Assembly: GCA_946407735.1 (NCBI GenBank)
Contig: CAMJPL010000017.1
Coordinates: 1-58,624 of the forward strand
Source of the DNA: an uncultured Clostridia bacterium
GTDB taxonomy: Bacteria > Bacillota > Clostridia > Oscillospirales > CAG-272
DNA: 58,624 nt
Reading direction: 5' to 3'
The translations under genes were made by a program, and so were the position numbers. Positions 50,067-58,610 of this stretch are shown piece after piece (positions within the stretch are counted from its first letter, which is position 1; every line of letters starts with the position of its first letter). The notes under the pieces were generated by a model, which was not told the DNA's origin, ran no database searches, and worked only from the letters and a program-made list of their open reading frames with translations.

Positions 50067-51443
50067 ATGAACCTTGTTTTCGACGTTAAAGACAAGCCGA
50101 AGTTCGGTCAGCTGATCGTTTTCGCGCTCCAGCAGATGCTGGCTATCCTCGCCGCGACGATCGCCGTGCCGATGATAATCGGCAACGGCCTCACCCCCGC
50201 CGCCGCCATGTTCGGCGCCGGCTGCGGCACACTGATCTACCAGCTCTTCACCCACCGCAAGAGTCCTGTTTTCCTCGGCTCGTCCTTCGCGTTCATAGGC
50301 TCGATGTTCGCCGCCTTCGCCGGAGCGAGCTCGATGTATATGGGCTGGCTCGGTATTATCATCGGAGCGGTATTCGCGGGTCTTGTCTATGTGATCATCG
50401 CCGTCGTCATAAAAGCCGTCGGTGTTGAATGGCTCAACAAGCTCATGCCGCCGGTAGTCATCGGTCCGACCGTCGCCATCATCGGTCTCGGTCTCGCCGG
50501 CAACGCCATCGGCGACCTTACCACCTCCGACGCGATAAACGCCGCCGAGACTCCTGGCGCGACGTATGTAGCTCTCATCTGCGGTCTCTTCACACTCGCC
50601 GTGACCATGCTCGCCTCTACATACGGCAAGGGCATGATCAAGCTCATCCCCTTCATCTGCGGCATTGCCTGCGGATATATTCTGGCCGCCCTCTTCACCA
50701 TTATCGGCAACGCCGCAGGGATAGACGCTCTCAAGATCGTTGATTTCTCCGTCTTCGCCGCCTACATGATGCCGGAAGGCTCGATAGGACTTTCGACCTT
50801 CCTCAGCCTGCCCGATCTCACCGTCATCGGCGCAGTCAAAGGCTTCTCCGAGCTCAACGGCGCCTATATCGCCACCATCTTCGTGGCCTATGTCCCGGTA
50901 GCCTTCGTCGTCTTCGCCGAGCATGTCGCCGACCACCGCAATCTTTCCTCCATCATCGGCCATGACCTGCTCGACGATCCCGGCCTTTCCAACACCCTCC
51001 TCGGCGACGGCGTAGGCTCTATGGTAGGCGCCCTCTTCGGCGGCTGCCCGAACACCACCTACGGCGAGTCCATCGCCTGCGTCGCCATCACCCGCAACGC
51101 CTCCGTCGCCTCGATCACCGCCGCTGCCGTCGGATGCATCATCTTCTCCTTCATCACGCCTCTTGTGGCTATCGTCGATTCGATCCCCGCCTGCGTTATG
51201 GGCGGCGTCTGCATGGCCCTTTACGGCTTCATCGCCGTCTCCGGTCTCAAGATGCTCCAGCAGGTCGATCTGAACAAGAACCGCAACCTCTTCGTGACCT
51301 CCGCCATCCTCATCGCCGGTATCGGAGGACTCTCCATCAGCTTCGGCGCCGTCACCCTGACCGCCGTCGCCACCGCCCTCATCCTCGGCATCCTGACGAA
51401 CGTCATGCTGTCGAAGGAAAAGGACGAGACCCAGAAGAAATAA
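50067..51443 (+). CDS. Uracil/xanthine permease (NCS2 family, UraA-like)
   Basis: A polytopic nucleobase:cation symporter of 458 residues. Motifs are FALQQMLAILAATIAVPMII, the substrate region VAFVVFAEHVADHRNLSSIIG (Glu in EHV), and GGCPNTTYGESIACVAITRNASV. These favour uracil permease (UraA/PyrP). ATG 50067 begins MNLVFDVKDKP, the family start; the frame extends upstream to 50016. The long structured leader suggests control by pyrimidine or purine supply. Specificity for uracil is inferred. Confidence 0.88.
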   Translation: MNLVFDVKDKPKFGQLIVFALQQMLAILAATIAVPMIIGNGLTPAAAMFGAGCGTLIYQLFTHRKSPVFLGSSFAFIGSMFAAFAGASSMYMGWLGIIIGAVFAGLVYVIIAVVIKAVGVEWLNKLMPPVVIGPTVAIIGLGLAGNAIGDLTTSDAINAAETPGATYVALICGLFTLAVTMLASTYGKGMIKLIPFICGIACGYILAALFTIIGNAAGIDALKIVDFSVFAAYMMPEGSIGLSTFLSLPDLTVIGAVKGFSELNGAYIATIFVAYVPVAFVVFAEHVADHRNLSSIIGHDLLDDPGLSNTLLGDGVGSMVGALFGGCPNTTYGESIACVAITRNASVASITAAAVGCIIFSFITPLVAIVDSIPACVMGGVCMALYGFIAVSGLKMLQQVDLNKNRNLFVTSAILIAGIGGLSISFGAVTLTAVATALILGILTNVMLSKEKDETQKK

Positions 51444-51466
51444 CAGTTTAATTTAATCTTATCTAA

Positions 51467-51543
51467 GCAGGGGGAAAGGAACCTTTTCTGAGGAAAAGGT
51501 TCCTTTCCCCCTGCACCCCCTTTTCTCCAAAAGACTTTTTGTA
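51467..51543 (+). repeat. Palindromic intergenic repeat, copy F
   Basis: 22-bp perfect arms (51467-51488 and 51493-51514; left arm GCAGGGGGAAAGGAACC...) surround TGAG, followed by ACCCCCTTTTCTCC and AAAAGACTTTTTGTACC. It lies between the permease and the YczE-like gene. Confidence 0.85.
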
Positions 51544-51593
51544 CCTCTTTGATCAAATAAGCAACCGCCGCATCGTTCAATAATATTCCTTTT

Positions 51594-52298
51594 ATGTCTT
51601 CCAAACGCAAGATCAGATTCCCGTCAGAGCTTCTTTACGTACTCGCCATCGTCCTCATCGCCTTTTCGGTAGCCATGGTGACGTGCGCCGACCTCGGCGT
51701 GTCGATGGTCGTGGCTCCGGCGTATATACTCAGCCTCAGGCTGTCATTTCTCACCTTCGGCCAGTGCGAATACATCGTGCAGGGGATAGTCTTCATCCTA
51801 TTCTGCTTCCTCATGGGCAGATTCAGGGTGCGCTATCTCGGCTCGTTCCTGTCATGCGTCATTTACGGCGCCGTCCTCGACGCCTGGCGAAAGGTCGTGC
51901 CGCTGTTCAATCCCGACGTTACCCCGCCCGGGAGCATGCCGATGCCGGCGAGGATCACTCTGCTGGCGGTCGGGATGACGCTCACCTCCTTCGCCGTAGC
52001 CATGTTCATGAAGACCTATCTGCCGCCGCAGGTGATAGATTTCTTCGTCAAGGGCGTAGCGGCGCATTACAGGCTGAATTACACGAAATTCAAGATATCC
52101 TGCGACGTGTCGCTTTTAGTTATCGCCTTCGCCATGACGCTGATATTCTTCGGCGGGATACGCGGCATTGGCGTCGGCACACTCGTGATGACGGCGCTCA
52201 ACGGAGCGCTGATAGGGATGTTCCTAAAGCTGCTGGACAGATTCTTTGAATTTACTCCGATCTGGCCGAGGCTCGAGGAAAAGCTGAGGATAGAATGA
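51594..52298 (+). CDS. YczE/YitT-like integral membrane protein
   Basis: A 234-residue membrane protein with about five helices (LLYVLAIVLIAFSVAMVTCADLGVS, FVLI-type QGIVFILFCFLMG, SFLSCVIYGAVLDA, LLVIAFAMTLIFFGGIRGIGVGTLVMTALNGALIG). The LGVSMVVAPAYILS and GIGVGTLVMTALNG segments match DUF6198/YczE-type proteins of unknown function. ATG 51594 has no strong ribosome site. It ends just before a bidirectional terminator shared with the convergent ABC permease gene. Confidence 0.75.
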   Translation: MSSKRKIRFPSELLYVLAIVLIAFSVAMVTCADLGVSMVVAPAYILSLRLSFLTFGQCEYIVQGIVFILFCFLMGRFRVRYLGSFLSCVIYGAVLDAWRKVVPLFNPDVTPPGSMPMPARITLLAVGMTLTSFAVAMFMKTYLPPQVIDFFVKGVAAHYRLNYTKFKISCDVSLLVIAFAMTLIFFGGIRGIGVGTLVMTALNGALIGMFLKLLDRFFEFTPIWPRLEEKLRIE

Positions 52299-52300
52299 AC

Positions 52301-52335
52301 AAAACCTCCCGTGAAACCGATTCACGGGAGGTTTT
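52301..52335. terminator. Bidirectional intrinsic terminator
   Basis: AAAACCTCCCGTGAA (52301-52315) pairs with TTCACGGGAGGTTTT (52321-52335) around five bases; both arms end in an A/T run. It can end both the YczE-like gene and the convergent ABC permease gene. Confidence 0.9.
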
Positions 52336-52346
52336 ATATCGCTCTT

Positions 52347-54434
52347 TCAGTCCCCGTCGCCGGAAACTATCGCGTAATAGCTCCTCGACGTTACCTTGTA
52401 CATGATAAGATACCCAAGCGCGAAGACTCCTACCGATATCGCCGCCACGGCGAGCAGCTGTCCCCGGCTGTTTACGCCGAACAGATAGATCATCCGGCTC
52501 AGCATCGGGTATGCGAAGCAGAGATGCAGCACCGCCGCGGCGAGCGGTGCGAAGAAGACAGTCAGCACCTGCGAGTTCACCGAGCGTCGTATATCCCTGT
52601 CGGTCATGCCGACCTTGCGCATGATGCCGAAGCGGGTCTGATCCTCATACCCCTCGCTTATCTGCTTGTAGTACATTATAAGCACGGCCGCCATCAGGAA
52701 TATGGCGCTGAAGAATATGCCGAGGAAGAACAGTGTGCCGTAGGCCGAGTAGAAGTCATTTCTGTCGACAGCGAGCGATCTTTCATTCGTGTAGACAAAC
52801 GGATGCTCGCTTACCCTGTCATCCTCCTTCGTCACGCTTATGTTGTTGTACTTTGCCCACAGCTCATCCGTCTTGTTCTTTGACAGCCACAGCGCGTCCG
52901 CCTGAGCCTCATCCGGCGCGTCGGTGTCTATGCCGATGTAACGGTAGACAGCGGTATGCGAGAAGGTGAGCGTGTTTGGGATCAGACAAGTCGTTTCGAC
53001 GAGCTCACGGAAATCGGGGACGATTATATACAGTACATATCCCGCGTCGACGGCGTCGCCTGTCCAGATCGTGATCCCCGGCTCGCTGAGTATTGTTTTT
53101 ACCGCGTATTCCCTCTCTCCGATCCTGAGGGTGTCACGGTTATACCCGGCGCCTCTCACGTACAAAGCCGCCTCGCCGTCCGACAGCGACAGATCGATCC
53201 CGGTTTCCTTCATATAGTCATCTGCCGATATCAGATACGCCTGCTCCATCTTCGGAATCCAATCAGCAGCTTCATCGAGGTCGTCGCTGATTATATTTCC
53301 GTCAAGGATGAACTGATTCTCCTCGACAGGGACATTCATGACGGTGAAGGTGAATTCGCTGGTTTTCTTCGGCGTCAGGCCGCATTCGTTCCAGCTATCC
53401 GTATATGCCTGACGGAGAAAGGCGTAGTTTTCGTCCGAGGCGTCATCGAAATTCCTGAAAACGATATAGCTCGCCATATCGTTGTTGTAGCGGTCTCTCA
53501 GCCGCTCCTCCATGCCGCTGTAAAGGCAGGTGGTCGTGACTATCGTGACCAGCACCATCGTGCAGAGTATGCATATCGCGGCGAGCCCGGCGCCGCTGCG
53601 CTTCATGCGCCATGACATCTGCGAGACCGAAACGAAATGATTCGGCTTGTAATAGTATCTTTTGCTGCTCTTCATCAGGCGGCATATCATCACCGATCCG
53701 GCGATGAACAGTATGAAGGTGGCGGCTATGACCATCAGCACGCAGAAGAAGAACATATTCAATGCGTCTATCGGGTCTTCGATGGTGACCGCCATCCAGT
53801 AGGCCGCACCGAGCAGGATAAATCCCCCGATACCGAGCAGCCAGTTGACCTTCGGCGGCTTCTCGCCTCCGGCCTCGGCGCGCATCATCCCGACAGGGTC
53901 GGAAAGCCTGAGTCTGACGGCGGAGATGATGAATATCAGCGTGAATATCACAAAGCAGTATATCACGGTGATGGCAGCCGATATCGGCGAGAGGCTGAAA
54001 TCATATCCCACGTCAAGATGAACGATATTGCCCAGCAGCAGCTCGGCGAGCTTTGACAGCGCGGCGCCGATGAGTACTCCCGAAACCGAAACGACGGCAG
54101 CCGTGATAGCGTTCTCCCATAAAAGTACGGCGCAGACGCTCAGCTTTCCCATTCCGAGTATGTTGTACATGCCGAATTCCTTCATCCTGCGGCGGATAAG
54201 AAAGGTATGCGTATAGAACATGATGATCGCCGAGAATATGCCGATAACGGCCCAGCCGAGCGAGATAAGTACGCCCATCGACCCGCCGCCCATCGAAACG
54301 AACGCCGTCGAGAAATTCAGAAAGCCCAATATGTAGAACATCGCCGCCATCATCGAGCCTGTGATGAGATACGGCAGATAAAGCCGCGCGTTTTTCGCCA
54401 TGCCGCTTACGGCGAGCTTCGGATACAGCTTCAT
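52347..54434 (-). CDS. BceB-type ABC transporter permease
   Basis: A 695-residue FtsX-like permease, the kind that works with a BceA ATPase to resist or sense antimicrobial peptides. It has one N-terminal helix, then a three-helix group (GVLISLGWAVIGIFSAIIMFY, ITAAVVSVSGVLIGAAL, ITVIYCFVIFTLIFI), a fourth helix pair (ILLGAAYWMAV, FFFCVLMVIAATFILFIAGSV), a large extracytoplasmic domain (about 300-560) and a C-terminal FtsX group. ATG 54434 follows GAGG; the ATPase stop is 5 bases upstream. Confidence 0.9.
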   Translation of the reverse strand: MKLYPKLAVSGMAKNARLYLPYLITGSMMAAMFYILGFLNFSTAFVSMGGGSMGVLISLGWAVIGIFSAIIMFYTHTFLIRRRMKEFGMYNILGMGKLSVCAVLLWENAITAAVVSVSGVLIGAALSKLAELLLGNIVHLDVGYDFSLSPISAAITVIYCFVIFTLIFIISAVRLRLSDPVGMMRAEAGGEKPPKVNWLLGIGGFILLGAAYWMAVTIEDPIDALNMFFFCVLMVIAATFILFIAGSVMICRLMKSSKRYYYKPNHFVSVSQMSWRMKRSGAGLAAICILCTMVLVTIVTTTCLYSGMEERLRDRYNNDMASYIVFRNFDDASDENYAFLRQAYTDSWNECGLTPKKTSEFTFTVMNVPVEENQFILDGNIISDDLDEAADWIPKMEQAYLISADDYMKETGIDLSLSDGEAALYVRGAGYNRDTLRIGEREYAVKTILSEPGITIWTGDAVDAGYVLYIIVPDFRELVETTCLIPNTLTFSHTAVYRYIGIDTDAPDEAQADALWLSKNKTDELWAKYNNISVTKEDDRVSEHPFVYTNERSLAVDRNDFYSAYGTLFFLGIFFSAIFLMAAVLIMYYKQISEGYEDQTRFGIMRKVGMTDRDIRRSVNSQVLTVFFAPLAAAVLHLCFAYPMLSRMIYLFGVNSRGQLLAVAAISVGVFALGYLIMYKVTSRSYYAIVSGDGD

Positions 54435-54439
54435 CCCGC

Positions 54440-55210
54440 TCACCTCGCTTCGTTTTCGGGCGCGGACGAAAGCACCGTCAGCGTGTCCGATATCCGCCGG
54501 TAGAACTCGTCCTGAGTGCAGCCGCCGCGGTAGAGCTGATGGAATATCTCGCCGTCGCGGATGAACAGCACCCTTCCGGCACGGCTTGCCGCCCTGAGCG
54601 AATGCGTGACCATGACGATGGTCTGGCCCTTTTCATTCACGTCGGAAAAGACCTTGAGCAGCTCGTCCGTCGAGCGGGAATCGAGCGCGCCGGTCGGCTC
54701 GTCGGCAAGGATCAGCTTCGGATCGGTTATCAGCGCTCTCGCCGCCGCTGTGCGCTGCTTCTGCCCGCCCGATATCTCATACGGGTATTTTTTCAGTATC
54801 GGCGTTATGCCGAGCGCCCCGGCAAGAGGGATAAGGCGGGAGCTCATCTCGCCGTGGCTTTTCCCGGCGAGGACGAGGGGAAGATAGATGTTGTCCTCGA
54901 CCGTGAAAGTATCGAGAAGGTTGAATTCCTGAAACACGAAGCCGAGATTGTCGCGCCTGAACGCCGCGAGATCCGATTCCCTGACCGATGTGATATCGAG
55001 TCCGTCCAGCCGCACGCTCCCGGCCGTCGGGCGGTCGAGCGCCGCAAGGATGTTGAGCAGCGTAGTCTTACCCGAGCCGGACTCTCCCATCACGGCGACG
55101 AATTCGCCGTTTTCAACGCTGAAGGTGACGTTTTTCAGCGCCTCCACCTTTGTCCGCCCGAACCTCGTGACATACGTTTTTTTAAGACCGTTTACTTCGA
55201 GTATGCTCAT
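54440..55210 (-). CDS. BceA-type ABC transporter ATPase
   Basis: A 256-residue ATPase with Walker A GESGSGKTTLLN, Q-loop FVFQEFNLLDTF, signature SGGQKQRTAAARAL, Walker B LILADEPTGALD and switch His in MVTHSLRAAS. It energises the adjacent permease. ATG 55210 lies behind AAAGGAG; an upstream TTG at 55237 lacks family support. A promoter with a weak -35 lies at 55239-55267, consistent with activation by the response regulator. Confidence 0.95.
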   Translation of the reverse strand: MSILEVNGLKKTYVTRFGRTKVEALKNVTFSVENGEFVAVMGESGSGKTTLLNILAALDRPTAGSVRLDGLDITSVRESDLAAFRRDNLGFVFQEFNLLDTFTVEDNIYLPLVLAGKSHGEMSSRLIPLAGALGITPILKKYPYEISGGQKQRTAAARALITDPKLILADEPTGALDSRSTDELLKVFSDVNEKGQTIVMVTHSLRAASRAGRVLFIRDGEIFHQLYRGGCTQDEFYRRISDTLTVLSSAPENEAR

Positions 55211-55238
55211 ATCTGTATTCTCCTTTCCGTCTGACAAT

Positions 55239-55267
55239 ATTATACCCGAAAAACGGCTTTCATTCCA
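55239..55267 (-). promoter_or_regulatory. Weak-minus-35 promoter for the BceAB genes
   Basis: On the minus strand TATAAT (55239-55244) lies 17 bases from TGGAAT (55262-55267). The poor -35 suggests an activator such as the downstream-coded response regulator. This is inference. Confidence 0.5.
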
Positions 55268-55286
55268 TAGATATTCCTTACACTGA

Positions 55287-55324
55287 AAAGGGCAAATCTA
55301 ACATTTGCGTAAGATTTGCCCTTT
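55287..55324 (-). terminator. Hairpin between the histidine kinase gene and the ABC genes
   Basis: A perfect 13-bp stem (55287-55299 with 55312-55324, AAAGGGCAAATCT/AGATTTGCCCTTT) sits 6 bases past the kinase stop. The T-run on the minus strand is short, so it may be a leaky terminator or a regulator site. Confidence 0.6.
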
Positions 55325-55330
55325 CTTTTT

Positions 55331-56338
55331 TTATTCATGCTCGGTATGACACCGTGAAAGATCGATCTTCACCGCCGTTCCTTCGCCGGATGGTCCGGGC
55401 GAATCTATGCTTATCCCGTGCCCGAGATCGCCGCATATCCTGCGGCAGAGCCACAGCCCTATACCGCTTGAATGGCGGTCGGTACGGCCGGAGACGCCCG
55501 TATAGCCCCTCTCGAAGACAAGCGGCAGATCCTCCTTCGGTATGCCGATGCCGGTATCGGATATGACGAGCGTCTGCCCGTCCGGCTGATACGATATCGT
55601 CACCCCGCCGCGCTCGGTATATTTCAGCGAGTTTGAAAGCAGCTGCTCGATGACGAGCGACAGCCATTTGCCGTCGGTCAGTATCACGGCGGACGTCGGC
55701 TCGAAGGAGAGCGTCAGCCCGCGCAGTATGAACTCGGAAGCGAACCGCTTCACGGCGCCGCGGATTATCGGGTCGAGCTCATATTCGGCGATACGCAGAT
55801 CCCTCGTCTCCGATCCGAGCCTGATGTACGCCATCACCATGTCGACGTACTGCTCGGTGCGGACGAGCTCGGCCGAGATCAGGCGCGAAAGGCGGCTGTC
55901 TTCCGCCGCGAGATTCAGCCTCATCGAGGCGAGCGGCGTCTTTATCTGGTGAGCCCACATCGTGAAATACTCGTTCTCGGCCTCGATATGCCGGGCGGCA
56001 TCCGATTTTGCCGCGCGGATCTCATCAGCCGCGGCGTCCATCACCTGCCGGCAGGCCGATTCGATGACTCCCTCCGGCTTCGGCAGAAGCGTCAGGGCCT
56101 CGCTCCCCTGCCCGGCTATGTCAGATATAAGCTTATATCTTCTTCTCACCCGGAGGAAATCGACTGCGGTATATGCCGCCGATATCGCCGCGCAGAGGAA
56201 GGCGGGGTATATCACCGCCCGCAGATCCATGCCGTACAGGGCGAATACTGCCGCGAATATGCCGACCGACAGTATCGAGATGACGATACGCGGCAGACGC
56301 TCTTTCAGATACAAAAGAAACAGCCGGAAATCGCTCAC
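55331..56338 (-). CDS. Sensor histidine kinase, BceS-type intramembrane sensor
   Basis: A 335-residue kinase with two close N-terminal membrane helices (RIVISILSVGIFAAVFAL, AVIYPAFLCAAISAAYTAV) and almost no extracytoplasmic loop, typical of BceS sensors that use the ABC transporter as detector. His130 in MWAHQIKTPLAS is the phosphoacceptor; N box EQLLSNSLKYTERGG, G boxes DTGIGIP and HSSGIGLWL. It starts at GTG 56338, overlapping the regulator stop by GTGA. Confidence 0.93.
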   Translation of the reverse strand: MSDFRLFLLYLKERLPRIVISILSVGIFAAVFALYGMDLRAVIYPAFLCAAISAAYTAVDFLRVRRRYKLISDIAGQGSEALTLLPKPEGVIESACRQVMDAAADEIRAAKSDAARHIEAENEYFTMWAHQIKTPLASMRLNLAAEDSRLSRLISAELVRTEQYVDMVMAYIRLGSETRDLRIAEYELDPIIRGAVKRFASEFILRGLTLSFEPTSAVILTDGKWLSLVIEQLLSNSLKYTERGGVTISYQPDGQTLVISDTGIGIPKEDLPLVFERGYTGVSGRTDRHSSGIGLWLCRRICGDLGHGISIDSPGPSGEGTAVKIDLSRCHTEHE

Positions 56339-57015
56339 TTGTCGTCCCTCACGAGATATCCGACGCCGAATTTCGTCTCTATGAAATCATAAAGCCCGGC
56401 GCCGTCCAGCTTTTTTCTCAGGCGGTTCACGTTCACGGTCAGAGTGTTGTCGTCGATGTAGCTGTCGGTCTGCCACAGCGCCTCCATCAGCTTCTCGCGG
56501 CTGACCGTCTTTCCGGCGCTCCGCATAAGGACGGAGAGGATGCGGTACTCATTTTTGCTGAGCTCGATCCTCTGGCTGTCATACTCGAGGCAGCCGCCGT
56601 CCTCCGGCAGGGATGCGCCCCTGACGCTGAGCGTCGGACGTGTGTCGGCGAAGTCATATGTCCTTCTGAGCATAGCCTGTATCTTTGCGATAAGGACGCT
56701 CATATCGAAGGGCTTGGCGATAAAATCGTCGCCGCCCATATTCATCGCCATGACGATGTTGAGGCTGTCTGACGCCGAAGAGATGAATATCACCGGCACA
56801 TTCGACGTCTTTCTGAGCTCGGAGCACCATTTGTAGCCGTCAAAGAACGGCAGACCGATATCGAGAAGGACTATATGAGGATCGAAACCGGCAATCCCGG
56901 CGATGACGTTTTTGTAATCGTCGCACCGCTTCGCCTCATATCCCCACATCTCGAGCTGGGATCTTACCGCCTCGGCGATGCCGTCGTCATCCTCAACGAT
57001 ATATATGCGGTACAT
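56335..57015 (-). CDS. OmpR/BceR-family response regulator
   Basis: A 226-residue regulator: receiver with VEDDDG, phospho-Asp52 in LLDIGLPFFDG and KPF, then an OmpR-type winged helix (ELSKNEYRILSVLMRS, SYIDDNTLTVNVNRLRKKL). It should activate the BceAB genes. ATG 57015 overlaps the DUF4003 stop by one base (TGATG); the frame extends upstream but the receiver begins here. Confidence 0.95.
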   Translation of the reverse strand: MYRIYIVEDDDGIAEAVRSQLEMWGYEAKRCDDYKNVIAGIAGFDPHIVLLDIGLPFFDGYKWCSELRKTSNVPVIFISSASDSLNIVMAMNMGGDDFIAKPFDMSVLIAKIQAMLRRTYDFADTRPTLSVRGASLPEDGGCLEYDSQRIELSKNEYRILSVLMRSAGKTVSREKLMEALWQTDSYIDDNTLTVNVNRLRKKLDGAGLYDFIETKFGVGYLVRDDK

Positions 57016-57992
57016 CAATGCGCCGCTGAGGCAGCCGAGGTCGCCGCGACGGAGCTTATGACGGCGCACATGGCGGCGGCCTGGATGCAGGCGATCACGG
57101 ATATCGTGCCGACGAATACGGCTTCGCCCTTCGTTCTGTCACTCCCTATGCCGAGCAGCATGGCGGCGTGCATCAGGCGGGTCTTTCTGTCGATGCCGAG
57201 CACACCGTAGCCCTTCTGCTGCGACAGGAACCCGTCTATCGCGATCAGATCATCGGCGATATCTGAGACGCTTCCGTCGAGCATGGCGATAGGACCGATC
57301 GCAGCGAGCTCGATCCCTGAGCTCCATTTGACGTCTCTCCCGGCGAGCTCTGTATAAAGCTCCATCGTCCTGACGCATTTTTTCTCAGCCGGAGCGTCAT
57401 AAAGCGCCAGCGCGAAGGCGAGAGCCTGCGCCGAGTTGTTCCTGAAATCGGGATAGAGGATCGAATAGCACGCCTCCGTCTCGTCGGCGGCCTTTTCCGC
57501 CGTCATGCCGGACAGAGCCAGCGTAAGACAGGCTACGACATCCTCGTTCGACGTAAGCAGTCTGTGGCGGCGGTTCATTATGTCGAATATATCCTTCGAC
57601 AGTGCGGCGAGCCTTGCGAATTCGGCTTCTTCGGCGGAATCGGCGAGCAGCATGGCGGCGGACGGAAGGTAGATCGACCCGGAGAAGTCCTTTTTCAGCG
57701 CGTCATAAGCCGCAAGCACCTTTTTGAGATACGCTTCCGGATCCTCGGCGAGCGACATCTCGGACATAAGAAGCAGCTCGGCAGTCCCACGGAAATACGA
57801 TCCGATCCCGGTGTTCTGCTTTATAAGCTTCCTGCACTCCCGCATCCTGTCGGCGTCGGGCGTTCTGCCGCGCGTGACGAATATCACGGCCGCCGCCGGA
57901 TGGATATACGGATCGTCCCATACGAAGGCTTCCCTGATCGTATCCCGTACCGATATAAAGCTTTCGCAGAGCCGGGCTGATTCTGAACGCAT
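57015..57992 (-). CDS. DUF4003 family protein
   Basis: A 325-residue helical protein of a family with no known role. Visible segments are KLIKQNTGIGSYFRGTAELLLMS, LPSAAMLLADSAEEAEF, NRRHRLLTSNEDVVACLTLAL and a Gly-rich IGPIAMLDGSV. The hydrophobic C-terminal 40 residues (AVFVGTISVIACIQAAAMCAVISSVAA) form a likely membrane anchor. It is coupled to the response regulator by a one-base overlap. Its place upstream of a Bce module suggests a peptide-stress role, but this is inference. Confidence 0.8.
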   Translation of the reverse strand: MRSESARLCESFISVRDTIREAFVWDDPYIHPAAAVIFVTRGRTPDADRMRECRKLIKQNTGIGSYFRGTAELLLMSEMSLAEDPEAYLKKVLAAYDALKKDFSGSIYLPSAAMLLADSAEEAEFARLAALSKDIFDIMNRRHRLLTSNEDVVACLTLALSGMTAEKAADETEACYSILYPDFRNNSAQALAFALALYDAPAEKKCVRTMELYTELAGRDVKWSSGIELAAIGPIAMLDGSVSDIADDLIAIDGFLSQQKGYGVLGIDRKTRLMHAAMLLGIGSDRTKGEAVFVGTISVIACIQAAAMCAVISSVAATSAASAAH

Positions 57993-58013
57993 ATTTATTC
58001 CTCTCCTGTATGT

Positions 58014-58610
58014 TTATTTGTTGTTTTTTCCGTTGTAAACAGCTTCCTCTATTTTGATGACCACGGCGTAAAGCACCGCGGCTATCGGCCAGATGATCCA
58101 GCTGCGGTCCCATCTGAACGTAACGAAGCTGTATCCGAGATACAAAGCGACCACTACCGCCCAGTATATCCCGGAGACGAGCCCTTTGCGGACACGCTTG
58201 CTGCCGCGGGAGTAATCGCCTTCCTCAAGCAGCTTCTGGAAGCCGCCCCAGACGACGGATACCTTGACGATCTGCCATACGCCGACGGCGATCATGACGA
58301 GCGCGGCAGAAACACCGACGGAGGCAAGAACCGGATCCTCTCTCACCAGCACACAGGCAAAGATCGGCACCGCGCTGAGCACGCACAGCATGACGCCGAT
58401 GGTCATGCTCAGATTATACCGCCCCTCGTACGCCTGTCTCAGTTCCTTTACCAGTCCCGTGACGCCGTATTCGGTATCGATATACGATTCCTCGAGATAG
58501 CTGTATTTCGACATCATAAAGGCTGAGTTTGTGCCTATTGTCGTGTCGGTTGTGGCAAGTACGATTCTCGTTATTGTGGTTACGGGATGGTCGCACCACA
58601 TAACGCGCAT
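58014..58610 (-). CDS. Membrane protein matching the C-terminal half of XRE-membrane regulators
   Basis: A 198-residue frame whose conserved part begins near residue 33 (MSKYSYLEESYIDTEYGVTGLVKELRQAYEGRY). Two or four helices follow (LSMTIGVMLCVLSAVPIFACVL, GVSAALVMIAVGVWQIV, VSGIYWAVVVALYLGYSFV, SWIIWPIAAVLYAVVIKI) with KLLEEGDYSRGSKRVRK between. I know this pattern as the C-terminal half of XRE regulators in Clostridia, but no helix-turn-helix is present before it. A stop codon lies in frame 4-6 bases upstream of ATG 58610, so the frame is complete. It may be a truncated gene or a stand-alone membrane part. Confidence 0.55.
   Translation of the reverse strand: MRVMWCDHPVTTITRIVLATTDTTIGTNSAFMMSKYSYLEESYIDTEYGVTGLVKELRQAYEGRYNLSMTIGVMLCVLSAVPIFACVLVREDPVLASVGVSAALVMIAVGVWQIVKVSVVWGGFQKLLEEGDYSRGSKRVRKGLVSGIYWAVVVALYLGYSFVTFRWDRSWIIWPIAAVLYAVVIKIEEAVYNGKNNK

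Noticed and set aside
57993..58013. Separate promoter for the DUF4003 gene
   Set aside because: The 21-base gap holds no promoter elements, so it is probably transcribed with the upstream membrane-protein gene.
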